Assembly: GCF_006539185.1 (NCBI RefSeq)
Contig: NZ_BJMN01000042.1
Location: 1 to 64,000 of the forward strand
Direction of reading: 5' to 3'
DNA: 64,000 nt
Origin: Streptomyces gardneri
GTDB lineage: Bacteria; Actinomycetota; Actinomycetes; Streptomycetales; Streptomycetaceae
Under the pieces are notes generated by a model. That model saw only the letters and a list, made by a program, of their open reading frames with translations. It searched no databases and was not told the origin of the DNA. Numbering within the stretch: position 1 is the first letter of the stretch; every line of letters starts with the position of its first letter. Made by a program: the position numbers and the translations under genes. Below, in pieces: positions 49,570 through 57,946 of this stretch.

Positions 49570-50814
49570 GTGCCGTCGTACCCGCCCGCGCCCGACCGCC
49601 GCTCCCTGCTGAAGCTGCTCGCGGCGGCCCCCGCGGCGTCCGCCCTCGGCGGGCTCGCCGCCACCGCGCCCGCGCACGCGGTGCCCGCGCAGACGGCACG
49701 CGCGTCCGGCGCCGTAGCGTCCGGCGCTGTAGCGTCCGGCATCGTGAAGTCTCTCCCTTCCGAGTGGTTCACCGTCCGGGGCACCAATGCCGAGGCGCGG
49801 TTCGACTCCTTCGCGGACACCGGTCTCCTCACCCCCGCCGACCGCTTCTTCGTCCGCAACCACACCTCCACCCCCGTCCTCGACGCCTCCGACTGGCGCC
49901 TCACGCTCTGGGGCGACGGACTCCACGGCCGCAGCCCCGTCCACTTCACCTACGGACAGCTGCGCGACCTGCCCTCCGTCACCCGAACGGCCCTGATCGA
50001 GTGCGCCGGAAACGGCCGCAGTCTCTACACGAGCCAGCAGGGCGAGCCCGTCACGGGCACCTCCTGGACCCTCGGCGCCGTCGGAGCGGCCCGCTGGCGC
50101 GGTGTCCGCCTCTCCGACGTGCTGCGACGCGCCGGGATCGCCCACGACGCCGTCGCCCTCCAGCCGCGCGGCCTCGACGACCCGTACGTCTCCGGCGGCG
50201 TCGACTACGGCCGGGTCCGCCGCCCGCTGCCGGTCGCCAAGGCCTTCGACGACGTCATCCTCGCGTACGAGATGAACGGCGAACCGCTGCCGTACGACCA
50301 CGGCCACCCGGTCCGGCTCGTCGTGCCCTCCTGGGTCGGCATCGCCTCGATCAAGTGGCTCGGCGACATCGAGGTCTCCGCCCGCCCGCTGACCTCGCCC
50401 TGGTCCACGGACTGGTACCGCCTCTTCGGCCCCGCACACCCGTCCGGCGGCAGCGACCCCATCACCGTCCAGACGATCAAGTCCGCGTACGAACTCCCCT
50501 TCGGCGCCACCCTGGAGGCCGACCGCGTCCACCGGCTCACCGGGCGCGCCTGGTCCGCCCACGCGCCCGTCCGCTCGGTGGAGGTCTCCACCGACGGCGG
50601 GACCCACTGGCGGCGGGCCCGGCTCCTCGACACCCCGAGGCGGGACGGCTGGGTCCGCTGGACCGTGCCGTGGCGCCCCCACCGCACCGGGCCGGTCACC
50701 CTGCTGTCCCGTACGACCGACGCCGCCGGCAACACCCAGCCCGAGCGGGCCGTCCACAACACCCAGGGCTATCTCTTCGGTGCGGTCGTACGCCACCCGG
50801 TCACCGTCGCCTGA
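49570..50814 (+). CDS. Tat-exported sulfite-oxidase-family molybdopterin enzyme
   Basis: 414 residues from the GTG at 49570, with AGGAG upstream. The twin-arginine signal DRRSLLKLLAAAPAASALGG (cleavage near APAHA) sends it folded out of the cell. Molybdopterin domain: FFVRNHTSTP, the Mo-ligand Cys145 in ALIECAGNGRS, DVLRRAG and AKAFDDVILAYEMNGEPLPYDHGHPVRLVVPSWVGIASIKWLGDI; then a C-terminal Mo-co dimerisation domain. It oxidises sulfite or a related compound outside the membrane. A Ser-Gly-Ala-Val tandem repeat (residues about 45-55) follows the signal. A -10-like TAGGAT is at 49515. Confidence 0.92.
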   Translation: MPSYPPAPDRRSLLKLLAAAPAASALGGLAATAPAHAVPAQTARASGAVASGAVASGIVKSLPSEWFTVRGTNAEARFDSFADTGLLTPADRFFVRNHTSTPVLDASDWRLTLWGDGLHGRSPVHFTYGQLRDLPSVTRTALIECAGNGRSLYTSQQGEPVTGTSWTLGAVGAARWRGVRLSDVLRRAGIAHDAVALQPRGLDDPYVSGGVDYGRVRRPLPVAKAFDDVILAYEMNGEPLPYDHGHPVRLVVPSWVGIASIKWLGDIEVSARPLTSPWSTDWYRLFGPAHPSGGSDPITVQTIKSAYELPFGATLEADRVHRLTGRAWSAHAPVRSVEVSTDGGTHWRRARLLDTPRRDGWVRWTVPWRPHRTGPVTLLSRTTDAAGNTQPERAVHNTQGYLFGAVVRHPVTVA

Positions 50815-50967
50815 GCCGGCCGGCGGCACGGCGCCCGCCCCGACACCCCGCCGGCCCGCGGAAGGGCACCCGAAGCGCCTCCTGGAGCGGCGAAACCGCC
50901 CGGATCTTCGTATAAAGGGCTCGGGGTGCCGTTCCCGGTGCCCCCGTGCGCTCAGGAGGTACGGGAC

Positions 50968-52203
50968 ATGCACCACACGGCTCCGGAAGGCCGAGGGCCG
51001 GTGCGCTACGGCCCTCCCGCGCCCGACGCGGGCCTGCCCGTCCTCCCCGGGCTCGCCGCCCTCCTCGCCGCCGCGGCCGGACGCACCGCCCCCGAACCGC
51101 CCGGCGGCGGCCCCGTCCTGCGGGAGGCGGCGGCCGGCTACTGGTGGCGCCGCGGACTGCGGACGCACGCCGAGGACGTCGTCGCGGCCCCCGGTGCCCC
51201 CGCCCTCCTGCTCGCCCTGATCGCCGCGCACGGCGGCGACCTCCTGCTGCCCCGCCCCTGCCCCGCCTGGTGGGCCCCGCAGGCCCGGCTCCTCGGCCGC
51301 CCCGCCTACCACGTACCGACCCCCGCCGAATGCGGCGGCGTCCCCGACCCGTACGCCCTCCTGGAGACCGTCCGGCGGGTCCGGGCCGAGGGCGGCGACC
51401 CCCGGGTCCTCCTGCTCTCCGTCGCCGACGACCCCACCGCCACCGTCGCCCCGCCCGAGATCGTCCGCGAGGCCTGCGAGGCCGCCGTCGCCGAAGGCCT
51501 CCACGTCATCAGCGACGAGACCTGGCGCGACACCCTCCACCACCCGCACGACACCGTGCTCCTCAGCCCCGCCGAGATGTGCCCGGACGACGTCACCGTC
51601 CTCAGCGACCTCGGCGGCGCCCCCCTCACCCCGGCCGCCTGGCCCTGTGCCATCGCCCGCTTCCCGCCCACCGACCCGTCCCGCGCCGACCGCTGGACCG
51701 ACCGCAGGGCCCGCGCCCTCGACGTCCTCACCGCCCTCGGCGCCGTCGTCCCCGGCCCTGTCGCACCCGCCGCCGCGCACGCCCTCGACGAACCCGAGGA
51801 TGTGACCGTAATGGCCCGGCGGGCCGCCACCGTCCACGGCCGGCTCGCCGCCGCCGCGCACCGCACCGCCCTGGCCGCCGGGGCCCTCTCCCGGCCGCCG
51901 CAGGCGGGACGCCATCTCTACGTGGACCTCGGCAGGTTGAGGTCGGGACTCGCCGCCCGAGGTGTCACCGACTCCATGGAGCTGGAGAGCCACCTGACCG
52001 CACGACTCGGCGCCCCCGTCCCCGGCGGACACCGCTTCGGGGACGAACTCGGCGCCCTGCGCGTCCGGTTCGGCACCGGGATGTTCCTCGGCGGCACCGA
52101 GGAGGAGCGCGCCGAGACCCTCGGGTCCCCCAATCCCGAGGAACTGCCGCACGTGGCACGCGCGTTGACGGACTTCGGAGGAGCCCTGGAGGAACTCCGG
52201 TGA
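50968..52203 (+). CDS. Aminotransferase class I/II-fold protein lacking the catalytic lysine
   Basis: 411 residues from the ATG at 50968 with AGGAGG upstream. Fold-type I shape is recognisable: YWWRRGLRTHAEDVVAAPGAPALLLALIAAHGGDLLLPRPCPAWW (cofactor-pocket start) and VISDETWRDT (the DExY/W region at 183-186). The Schiff-base Lys, normally in an S-K strand, is replaced: TVLSDLGGAP has Asp214 after Ser213. There is no lysine anywhere in the 411-residue chain, so it cannot make the usual internal aldimine. It may be a pseudoenzyme or use another chemistry. A good -10 TATAAA is at 50911-50916. Cytosolic. Confidence 0.85.
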   Translation: MHHTAPEGRGPVRYGPPAPDAGLPVLPGLAALLAAAAGRTAPEPPGGGPVLREAAAGYWWRRGLRTHAEDVVAAPGAPALLLALIAAHGGDLLLPRPCPAWWAPQARLLGRPAYHVPTPAECGGVPDPYALLETVRRVRAEGGDPRVLLLSVADDPTATVAPPEIVREACEAAVAEGLHVISDETWRDTLHHPHDTVLLSPAEMCPDDVTVLSDLGGAPLTPAAWPCAIARFPPTDPSRADRWTDRRARALDVLTALGAVVPGPVAPAAAHALDEPEDVTVMARRAATVHGRLAAAAHRTALAAGALSRPPQAGRHLYVDLGRLRSGLAARGVTDSMELESHLTARLGAPVPGGHRFGDELGALRVRFGTGMFLGGTEEERAETLGSPNPEELPHVARALTDFGGALEELR

Positions 52204-52348
52204 CCCGCCCCACGCTCCGGCTTTGCCCTGCGTCCCGGCTCAGCCCCGCACGCCCTGCCCCTCCCGCACACGCCACTCGCCCCGCACGCCTCACTCGTCC
52301 CACCCGCCCCACCCCTCCCGTACGAGCCGCGCAGGACGGAGCCCGCAG

Positions 52349-53479
52349 ATGACCGAACGGACGGCACACCCCGCCCACGCCGCCCAGGGCCCGTACCCCG
52401 CCGATCCCTCCGCGGCCACCGCCCCCACGCCGTCCCCGACGCAGCCCCCCGTACAGCCCCCCACTCCGGCCCTCGCCCCGGCGCCCGTCACGACACCCGC
52501 TCCGGCCCCCACTCCCGTGCTCCAGCCGGTCGGCAGGCTGCGTGCGGACTGGCCGCGGACCTTCGTCGACCGGCTCACCGCGCCCCTCCCCGGCGTACGG
52601 GCGATGGCGCGGCTCGCCCGCGAGGGCGCCGTGCGCCCCCGCCCCGAAGGCCTCCGCGACACCCCCCTGCTCCCCTTCGAGCCGGGGCCGCTGCCACCCG
52701 CCGGGCCCGACACCCTGGCCGTCACCTGGGCGGGGCACGCCAGTTGGATCCTGCGCGTCGGAGGACTCACCGTCCTGACCGACCCCGTCTGGTCCCGCCG
52801 GATCTTCGGCACGCCGGCCCGGCTCACCCCGGTCGGCGTCCGCTGGGAGGATCTGCCGCCGGTCGACGCCGTCGTCATCAGCCACAACCACTTCGACCAC
52901 CTCGACGCCCCCACCCTCAGGCGACTGCCCCGGCACACACCGGTGTTCGTCCCGGCCGGACTCGGACGCTGGTTCGCCCGCAGGGGGTTCGGCCGCGTGA
53001 CCGAACTCGACTGGTGGGAGGCGGCCCAACTCGACGGCGTACGCTTCGACTTCGTCCCGGCCCACCACTGGTCCAAACGCACCCTCCTGGACACCTGCCG
53101 CTCGCTGTGGGGAGGCTGGGTGCTCACCGACCCGTCGGGGCGCCGGGTCCACTTCGCGGGGGACACCGGGTACGGCCACTGGTTCGCCGAGATCGGCCGC
53201 CGCTTCCCCGGCATCGACCTGTCCCTGCTCCCGATCGGGGCCTACGACCCCCGCTGGTGGCTCAGCGACGTCCACACGGACCCGGAGGAGGCGGTCCGCG
53301 CCCACCAGGACCTGGGCGCCCGGCGGATGGCCCCCATGCACTGGGCCACCTTCGTCCTCTCCTCCGAACCCGTCCTGGAACCCCTCACCCGCGTCAGGGC
53401 CGCCTGGGAGAAGGCGGGACTGCCCCGCGAGGACCTGTGGGACCTTCCGATCGGCGCCTCACGGGTGCTCGCTCCCTGA
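52349..53479 (+). CDS. MBL-fold metallohydrolase (NAPE-PLD/UlaG-like)
   Basis: 376 residues from the ATG at 52349 with GGACGGAG upstream. First about 65 residues are a Pro/Ala/Thr-rich disordered stretch (TPAPAPTPVL). Then a beta-lactamase-fold hydrolase: TWAGHASWILRVGGLTVLTDPVWS, metal motif HNHFDHLD, HHW in FVPAHHWSK, GDTGYGHWFAEIG and MHWATFVLSSEP, the pattern of N-acylphosphatidylethanolamine phospholipase D-like enzymes. Substrate could be a phospholipid or phosphodiester. The last 21 bases overlap the convergent DedA gene. Confidence 0.9.
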   Translation: MTERTAHPAHAAQGPYPADPSAATAPTPSPTQPPVQPPTPALAPAPVTTPAPAPTPVLQPVGRLRADWPRTFVDRLTAPLPGVRAMARLAREGAVRPRPEGLRDTPLLPFEPGPLPPAGPDTLAVTWAGHASWILRVGGLTVLTDPVWSRRIFGTPARLTPVGVRWEDLPPVDAVVISHNHFDHLDAPTLRRLPRHTPVFVPAGLGRWFARRGFGRVTELDWWEAAQLDGVRFDFVPAHHWSKRTLLDTCRSLWGGWVLTDPSGRRVHFAGDTGYGHWFAEIGRRFPGIDLSLLPIGAYDPRWWLSDVHTDPEEAVRAHQDLGARRMAPMHWATFVLSSEPVLEPLTRVRAAWEKAGLPREDLWDLPIGASRVLAP

Positions 53480-54124
53480 GTGCCCCGCCACCCGCCCGGA
53501 AGACCCCCGCACCCGCCGCCACAGCGCCGGCAGCACGCTGATCAGCACCGTCAGCCCCACCGCCGCCACGACCCCCTGCCACGGCTCCGGGAAGAGCGAA
53601 CCGCCCAGGATGCCGATCAGCTGGTACGTCGCCGCCCACGCGAGGCACGCCGCCATGTCACCCCGGGCGAAGCGCCGCAGCGGCATCTCCGAGAGCAGAC
53701 ACGCCAGCATCACCGGGATCCGCCCCGCCGGCACCAGTCGGGACAGCACGAGCACCGACACCTGATGGGTGTCGAGCCGCGCCTGCGCCTGCGCGAGCCG
53801 CTCAGGCGTCACCCGGCCCCGCAGCGTGGCCAGCCACCGCGAGCCGTTGCGGGAACGGACCCCGCGCTGCCCGAGCCAGTACAGCGCCACGTCCCCCAGG
53901 AACGCGGCGATCGCCGCCACGAGGAAGACGAAGAACAGCGCCAGCGGCGAGCTCTGATGGAAGGCGACGACCGCCGCCGAACTCACGATGGCACCCGTCG
54001 GGACGATCGGCACCAGCGCGCCCAGCGTCACGAGCAGGAACAGCGACGGGTAGCCGACCGCCTGCTGCGTCGACTCGGGCGGCAGCTCGCGTATCGCCCC
54101 GGCGACCCGGACGAGATCGTCCAT
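53459..54124 (-). CDS. DedA-family membrane protein
   Basis: 221 residues from the ATG at 54124, which shares its A with the stop of the upstream MBL gene. DedA/SNARE-associated family: FLLVTLGALVPIVPTGAIVSSAAVVAFHQSS, LVAAIAAFLGDVALYWLGQRGVRSRNGSRWLATLRG, SRLVPAGRIPVMLACLLSEMPLRRFARGD (the R-x3-P/GR region) and three further hydrophobic segments. DedA proteins are undecaprenyl phosphate or lipid flippases. Translated with the MBL enzyme, so the two may serve lipid or envelope metabolism. Confidence 0.9.
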   Translation of the reverse strand: MDDLVRVAGAIRELPPESTQQAVGYPSLFLLVTLGALVPIVPTGAIVSSAAVVAFHQSSPLALFFVFLVAAIAAFLGDVALYWLGQRGVRSRNGSRWLATLRGRVTPERLAQAQARLDTHQVSVLVLSRLVPAGRIPVMLACLLSEMPLRRFARGDMAACLAWAATYQLIGILGGSLFPEPWQGVVAAVGLTVLISVLPALWRRVRGSSGRVAGHSGSEHP

Positions 54125-54903
54125 CACCTGGCGACCTCCGGCCGCACCCGCTCGCCGTGGGCGAGCAGGTGCACCGCCACCTTCGGCGCGAGCCGGGCGG
54201 CGTGGCGGACGAACTCGTCCCCCGGCGCGTGGAACTCGTGCGGCCGGACCCCGTCGAGCCCGATCGGCCAGTACGTGCCGAAGTGCACCGGTACCGCGGC
54301 CGCAGGCGAGAGCGCGGCGAGCGCCTCGGCCGCCCGGCCCGCGTCGAGGTGCCCGTGCCCGAGGTACGGACCCCAGCCGCCCACCGGCAGCAGCGCCACG
54401 TCCACCGGACCCACCGCCTCCGCCATCCCGTCGAAGAGCCCGGTGTCCCCGGCGAAGTACGTCCGCGCCTCGCCTTCGACGACATACCCGAGGGCGGGGG
54501 AGCGATGCGGCCCGACCGGCAGCCGCCGTCCGTCGTGGAGCGCCGGAACGGCCCGTACCGTCACGCCCTCGACCGTCACGGTGTCGCCCGGCTCCACCTC
54601 GGTCACCCGCAGCCCGTTCCCGTCGAGCCTGCGCAGCCCCGGTACGGCGGCGGGCGCCCCGCGCGGCACGACGATCAGGGTCCCGGGCGCGAGCCGGGCC
54701 AGCGAGGGCAGGTGCAGATGATCGGCGTGCAGGTGCGAGACGAGCACGGCCTCGGCGCGGGTGGCCTCGGGCGGCGGCGGGGCGCCGCGCCGCCGCCGCA
54801 GGTGCGCGAGCCGCCGCGCGAACAGCGGGTCGGTGAGGAAGCGGACCCCGGAGTCCTCGACCGTGCAGGTCGCGTGACCCCACCAGGTGACCTCCACCGG
54901 CAT
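54124..54903 (-). CDS. MBL-fold metallohydrolase (UlaG-like)
   Basis: 259 residues. Metal motifs in order: TWWGHATCTVEDSGVRFLTDPLFARR, SHLHADHLHLPS (the H-x-H-x-D-H signature), VPALHDGRRLPVGPHR, AGDTGLFDGMAEA and PVHFGTYWPIGLD. UlaG-type hydrolases open lactones or phosphodiesters and some act on lipid head groups. It is the upstream partner of the DedA gene (stop TGA shares a base with that ATG). The substrate is unknown. Preceded by a four-copy CCGTCAA repeat. Confidence 0.9.
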   Translation of the reverse strand: MPVEVTWWGHATCTVEDSGVRFLTDPLFARRLAHLRRRRGAPPPPEATRAEAVLVSHLHADHLHLPSLARLAPGTLIVVPRGAPAAVPGLRRLDGNGLRVTEVEPGDTVTVEGVTVRAVPALHDGRRLPVGPHRSPALGYVVEGEARTYFAGDTGLFDGMAEAVGPVDVALLPVGGWGPYLGHGHLDAGRAAEALAALSPAAAVPVHFGTYWPIGLDGVRPHEFHAPGDEFVRHAARLAPKVAVHLLAHGERVRPEVAR

Positions 54904-54918
54904 GCCGCCTTCCGTTCT

Positions 54919-54946
54919 CCGTCAACCGTCAACCGTCAACCGTCAA
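54919..54946. repeat. Four-copy heptamer repeat upstream of the MBL/DedA genes
   Basis: CCGTCAA in four perfect copies, starting 16 bases before the MBL gene at 54124-54903. It lies in its leader or promoter region. Copy-number change might affect spacing of the ribosome site. No gene is found in the rest of 54947-55083 except the promoter hairpin TCCGGAG/CTCCGGA at 55028-55045. Confidence 0.8.
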
Positions 54947-55083
54947 CCGGTCCACCGTCTCGGGGGCTCCGGCCGGCCGCGCCCCGATGTCCGCGACCGT
55001 TCCGTACCTCCGTAACGAGGGTAAATGTCCGGAGCGTGCTCCGGAGGATGTTCGGCCGTGCAGATCCCCAGTAGGGTCGGTCC

Positions 55084-55488
55084 ATGGACGACGTTCGGGT
55101 GGCGGCGATCGCCAGCCTCACCCCGCTCGAAGAGCTGGACAGCGACCCCTTCCTGGTGGACACGCGCGGCCAGCACGAGCTGTGCGCCCGCTGGGCCGTC
55201 GACAAGGGGTACGTGCTCGCCCGCCAACTCCTCTTCTACGGCATCCGTCCCGACCACGCGGCGCTGTGGCAGGACGTGGAGGCGGGCGAGGTCGACCTCT
55301 TCGTCGCCGCCAACGAGCGGGTCCTCGCCCGCGCGTTGACCTCGGTGTCCGGCTTCCGCGCCGAGTGCGAGCGCCGCGGGGTGCGGGTCGAGACCGTCGG
55401 CCTCGACGAACCGGCGTACGACACGGCGGCCAAGGCCGGAGTCCACCGGCGGCTCTCCATGCCCACCGCCGGGTACGACGGTTCCTGA
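55084..55488 (+). CDS. Resolvase-like N-terminal domain protein lacking catalytic residues
   Basis: 134 residues from the ATG at 55084; TAGGGT (55072-55077) ends six bases upstream, so the gene looks leaderless. The chain follows serine-recombinase order: DTRGQHELCARWAVDKGYVLARQLLFYGIRPDHAALWQDVEAGEVDLFVAANERVLARAL, then FRAECERRGVRVETVGL. Where recombinases have Y-x-R-V-S-T the protein reads FLVDTRGQ, without the Arg and nucleophilic Ser; the LDRLSRS strand is NERVLARAL. No DNA-binding tail follows. So probably not a recombinase; function unknown. Confidence 0.75.
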   Translation: MDDVRVAAIASLTPLEELDSDPFLVDTRGQHELCARWAVDKGYVLARQLLFYGIRPDHAALWQDVEAGEVDLFVAANERVLARALTSVSGFRAECERRGVRVETVGLDEPAYDTAAKAGVHRRLSMPTAGYDGS

Positions 55489-55560
55489 CCTGACACCTGA
55501 CACCTGACCTGACATCGCACCGTACGACCTGACACACATCAGCGCCGTTGCGACCTGACA
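55484..55560. repeat. CCTGACA repeat cluster starting in a stop codon
   Basis: From 55484 the units read CCTGA, CCTGACA, CCTGACA, CCTGA, CCTGACA, then two more separated copies at 55528 and 55554. The first TGA is the stop codon of the preceding gene. On the opposite strand they read TGTCAGG. A regulator or transcript-end signal is possible; nothing supports one. Confidence 0.7.
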
Positions 55561-55652
55561 CACCCGGGCCGTTCAGCGTCACCCGTTTTCCGCCTTGACC
55601 GTGGGCGTTGTGCCACGCTTGAGGCAGGAAACGGGCGAAAGGTGAATCGGGC

Positions 55653-57794
55653 GTGGGAGACGGGCGATGGGGCGGCGCCGGGCGGTGGCGTACCGCGGGC
55701 AGCGCGGTGGTGCGGATGATCGTGGTCTGGGCGGTGTCCACCCTCACCATGCTCGCCCTCGCCGGAGCGCTCCCCGACTTCGAGCTCCAGTCCGCTGACG
55801 GCGACAGCATGACCAGGACGGCCGTCACCGCCGCCACCGCCGCGGGCGTCTTCGGTCTGCTCGGCGCGCTCGTGTGGCCGGTGATCGTCCGCGCCCTCCT
55901 CCTCGTCCCGGCGCTCGTCCTCGGTCTGCTCGTCTTCTTCCTCAACGGCTCGCTGCTGCTCGTCGCGCTCTGGCTGATCCCCGACGGGCGCGGCGCCGCC
56001 GACCCCGAGACCGCCGTCGTGGTCGCCGCCGTCATGTCCGCCGTCGCCTCCGCGACCGCCACGGCCCTCGCCGTCCGCGACGACGACGCCTACCGTCGCC
56101 GCCTCTACCGGCTCACCGGCCGCACCCGCCCCCGCGACCCCGAGGACTCGCCGGGGGCCGCCCCCGGCACCGTCTTCCTCCAGCTCGACGGCGTCGGCCA
56201 CCACGTCCTGCGCACCGCCGTGGCCGACGGGCTCATGCCGACCGTCGCCGGCTGGCTCGACTCCGGCCACCGGCTCACCCCCTGGCGGACCGACTGGTCC
56301 AGCCAGACCGGCGCCAGCCAGCTCGGCATCCTGCACGGCACCAACGAGGACGTGCCCGCCTTCCGCTGGTACGAGAAGGACACCGGGCGGCTCATGGTGT
56401 CGAACCGCCCAGCGAGCGCCGTCGAGCTCCAGCGGCGGGCCGTGCGCCGCACCGGGGACGGCGGGCTGCTCACCCTCGACGGAGCCTCCCGCGGCAACCT
56501 CTTCAGCGGCGGCGCCGACCAGCTCGCCCTGGTCCTGTCGATGGCCGCGCGGCGTGGCAGTCGCAACCGCTCCCGGGCGGGCTACTTCGCGTACTTCTCC
56601 GATCCCGCCAACGCCGTCCGCACCGCCGGCTCGCTCGTCACCGAGTGCGTCCGCGAGGTGTGCCAGTCGACCCGGGCGCTGCTGCGCCGTGAGACCCCGA
56701 GGGTCTCGCGCGGCGGCACGTACCCCTTCGTCCGCGCCTTCGCGACGGTCGTCGAGCGGGACGTGGTGGTCTCCGCGGTGATGGGGGACATGCTGGCCGG
56801 GCGGACCGCGGTCTACGCCGACCTCGTCGCGTACGACGAGGTGGCCCACCACTCCGGGCCGCACGGCCGGGACACGGACCAGGTGCTGCGCCGCCTCGAC
56901 CGCGCGGTCGCGCTGATCGAGACCGTCGCCGAGCACGCGCCGCGCCCGTACCGGATCGTGCTCCTCTCCGACCACGGGCAGAGCCCGGGAGAGACCTTCG
57001 AGTCGGCGTACGGCCTCTCGCTCAAGGAGCTCGTACGGGCCGGGTGCGGGCTGCCCGTGCCGCGCCGAGTCCGCCGCACCCGCAGTGGTTCCGAGGCGCG
57101 CGACGCCGCCAGGGACGCGCTGCGCAGCGCCCTGCACCGGCCGCTGGACGAGAACGGCGAGACGGCGCGCGAACTGCCCGTCAAGCCCTCCGAGCCGCTG
57201 GTCCTCGCCTCGGGCAACCTCGGCCTGATCTCCTTCCCCGACGTCCCGCACCGGATGACCCGCGAGGAGATCGACCGGCGCCACCCGGCGCTCCTGCGGA
57301 CCCTCGCCCACCACCCGGGCGTCGGCTTCGTGCTCGTGGCGAGCGCCGAGCACGGCTCGCTCGTCCTGGCCCGCGACGGCGTGGAGGTGCCGGTCGCCGA
57401 GCTCACCGACGAGGGTCCGCTGGCCGTCTTCGGCCGGGGCGCGGCGGACGCCGTGCGCCGCACGGACGGCTTCCCGCACGTCGCGGACGTCATGATCAAC
57501 TCGATGTACGACCCGGCGACCGGCACCGTGCACGCCTTCGAGGAGCAGATCGGCTCGCACGGCGGTCTCGGCGGCGAGCAGTCGCACCCCTTCCTGCTCT
57601 CGCCACCGGAGCTGTCGCCGCCCGTCGGCGAGGGGGAGGAGCTGGTCGGCGCGGAGCGGATCCACCGGGTGCTGCGCCGCTGGCTGCGCGAGTCCTCGGG
57701 CCCGCAGGTGCCGCTGGGGATCTCCCCGCCCACGAGCCGATCGGAACAGCACCTTCCGGTCGACGGCGGCGTCGTACAGGACAAGAACCACTGA
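55653..57794 (+). CDS. Membrane protein with holin-like N-terminus and phosphodiesterase domain
   Basis: 713 residues from the GTG at 55653 (AAAGGTG upstream). Residues about 15-140 contain four hydrophobic segments in the arrangement of the phage-holin_4_2 (YqjE-like) family. From about 165 on is an alkaline-phosphatase-superfamily, type I phosphodiesterase-like domain: FLQLDGVGHHVLRTAVADGLMPTVAGWLDSGHRLTPWRTDWSSQTGASQ (metal Asp and nucleophile Thr/Ser near TGAS), DLVAYDEVAHHSG, RIVLLSDHGQSPG and EQIGSHGGLGGEQSHPF. The catalytic domain probably acts on an envelope phosphodiester or lipid at the membrane. Confidence 0.82.
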   Translation: MGDGRWGGAGRWRTAGSAVVRMIVVWAVSTLTMLALAGALPDFELQSADGDSMTRTAVTAATAAGVFGLLGALVWPVIVRALLLVPALVLGLLVFFLNGSLLLVALWLIPDGRGAADPETAVVVAAVMSAVASATATALAVRDDDAYRRRLYRLTGRTRPRDPEDSPGAAPGTVFLQLDGVGHHVLRTAVADGLMPTVAGWLDSGHRLTPWRTDWSSQTGASQLGILHGTNEDVPAFRWYEKDTGRLMVSNRPASAVELQRRAVRRTGDGGLLTLDGASRGNLFSGGADQLALVLSMAARRGSRNRSRAGYFAYFSDPANAVRTAGSLVTECVREVCQSTRALLRRETPRVSRGGTYPFVRAFATVVERDVVVSAVMGDMLAGRTAVYADLVAYDEVAHHSGPHGRDTDQVLRRLDRAVALIETVAEHAPRPYRIVLLSDHGQSPGETFESAYGLSLKELVRAGCGLPVPRRVRRTRSGSEARDAARDALRSALHRPLDENGETARELPVKPSEPLVLASGNLGLISFPDVPHRMTREEIDRRHPALLRTLAHHPGVGFVLVASAEHGSLVLARDGVEVPVAELTDEGPLAVFGRGAADAVRRTDGFPHVADVMINSMYDPATGTVHAFEEQIGSHGGLGGEQSHPFLLSPPELSPPVGEGEELVGAERIHRVLRRWLRESSGPQVPLGISPPTSRSEQHLPVDGGVVQDKNH

Positions 57795-57946
57795 CACCGT
57801 CGGCGCGCCGGAGGCCGGGAGCCGGAAGGACGAGCCCGCGCCGTGACCGCCGGTGCGGTGAATCCGGGGCCCGGGCGTAGGCCGCCCGGGCGGATCTCGC
57901 GCCCGGAGCGCCGCGCGCGGACCCGGGCGGGGCAGTACGGATCTCC

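Noticed and set aside
48745..52152. A reverse-strand open frame of about 1135 codons.
   Set aside because: Only its last 216 codons match a family (GNAT acetyltransferase). The rest lies opposite the sulfite-oxidase-like and aminotransferase-like genes and is an artefact of high GC content.
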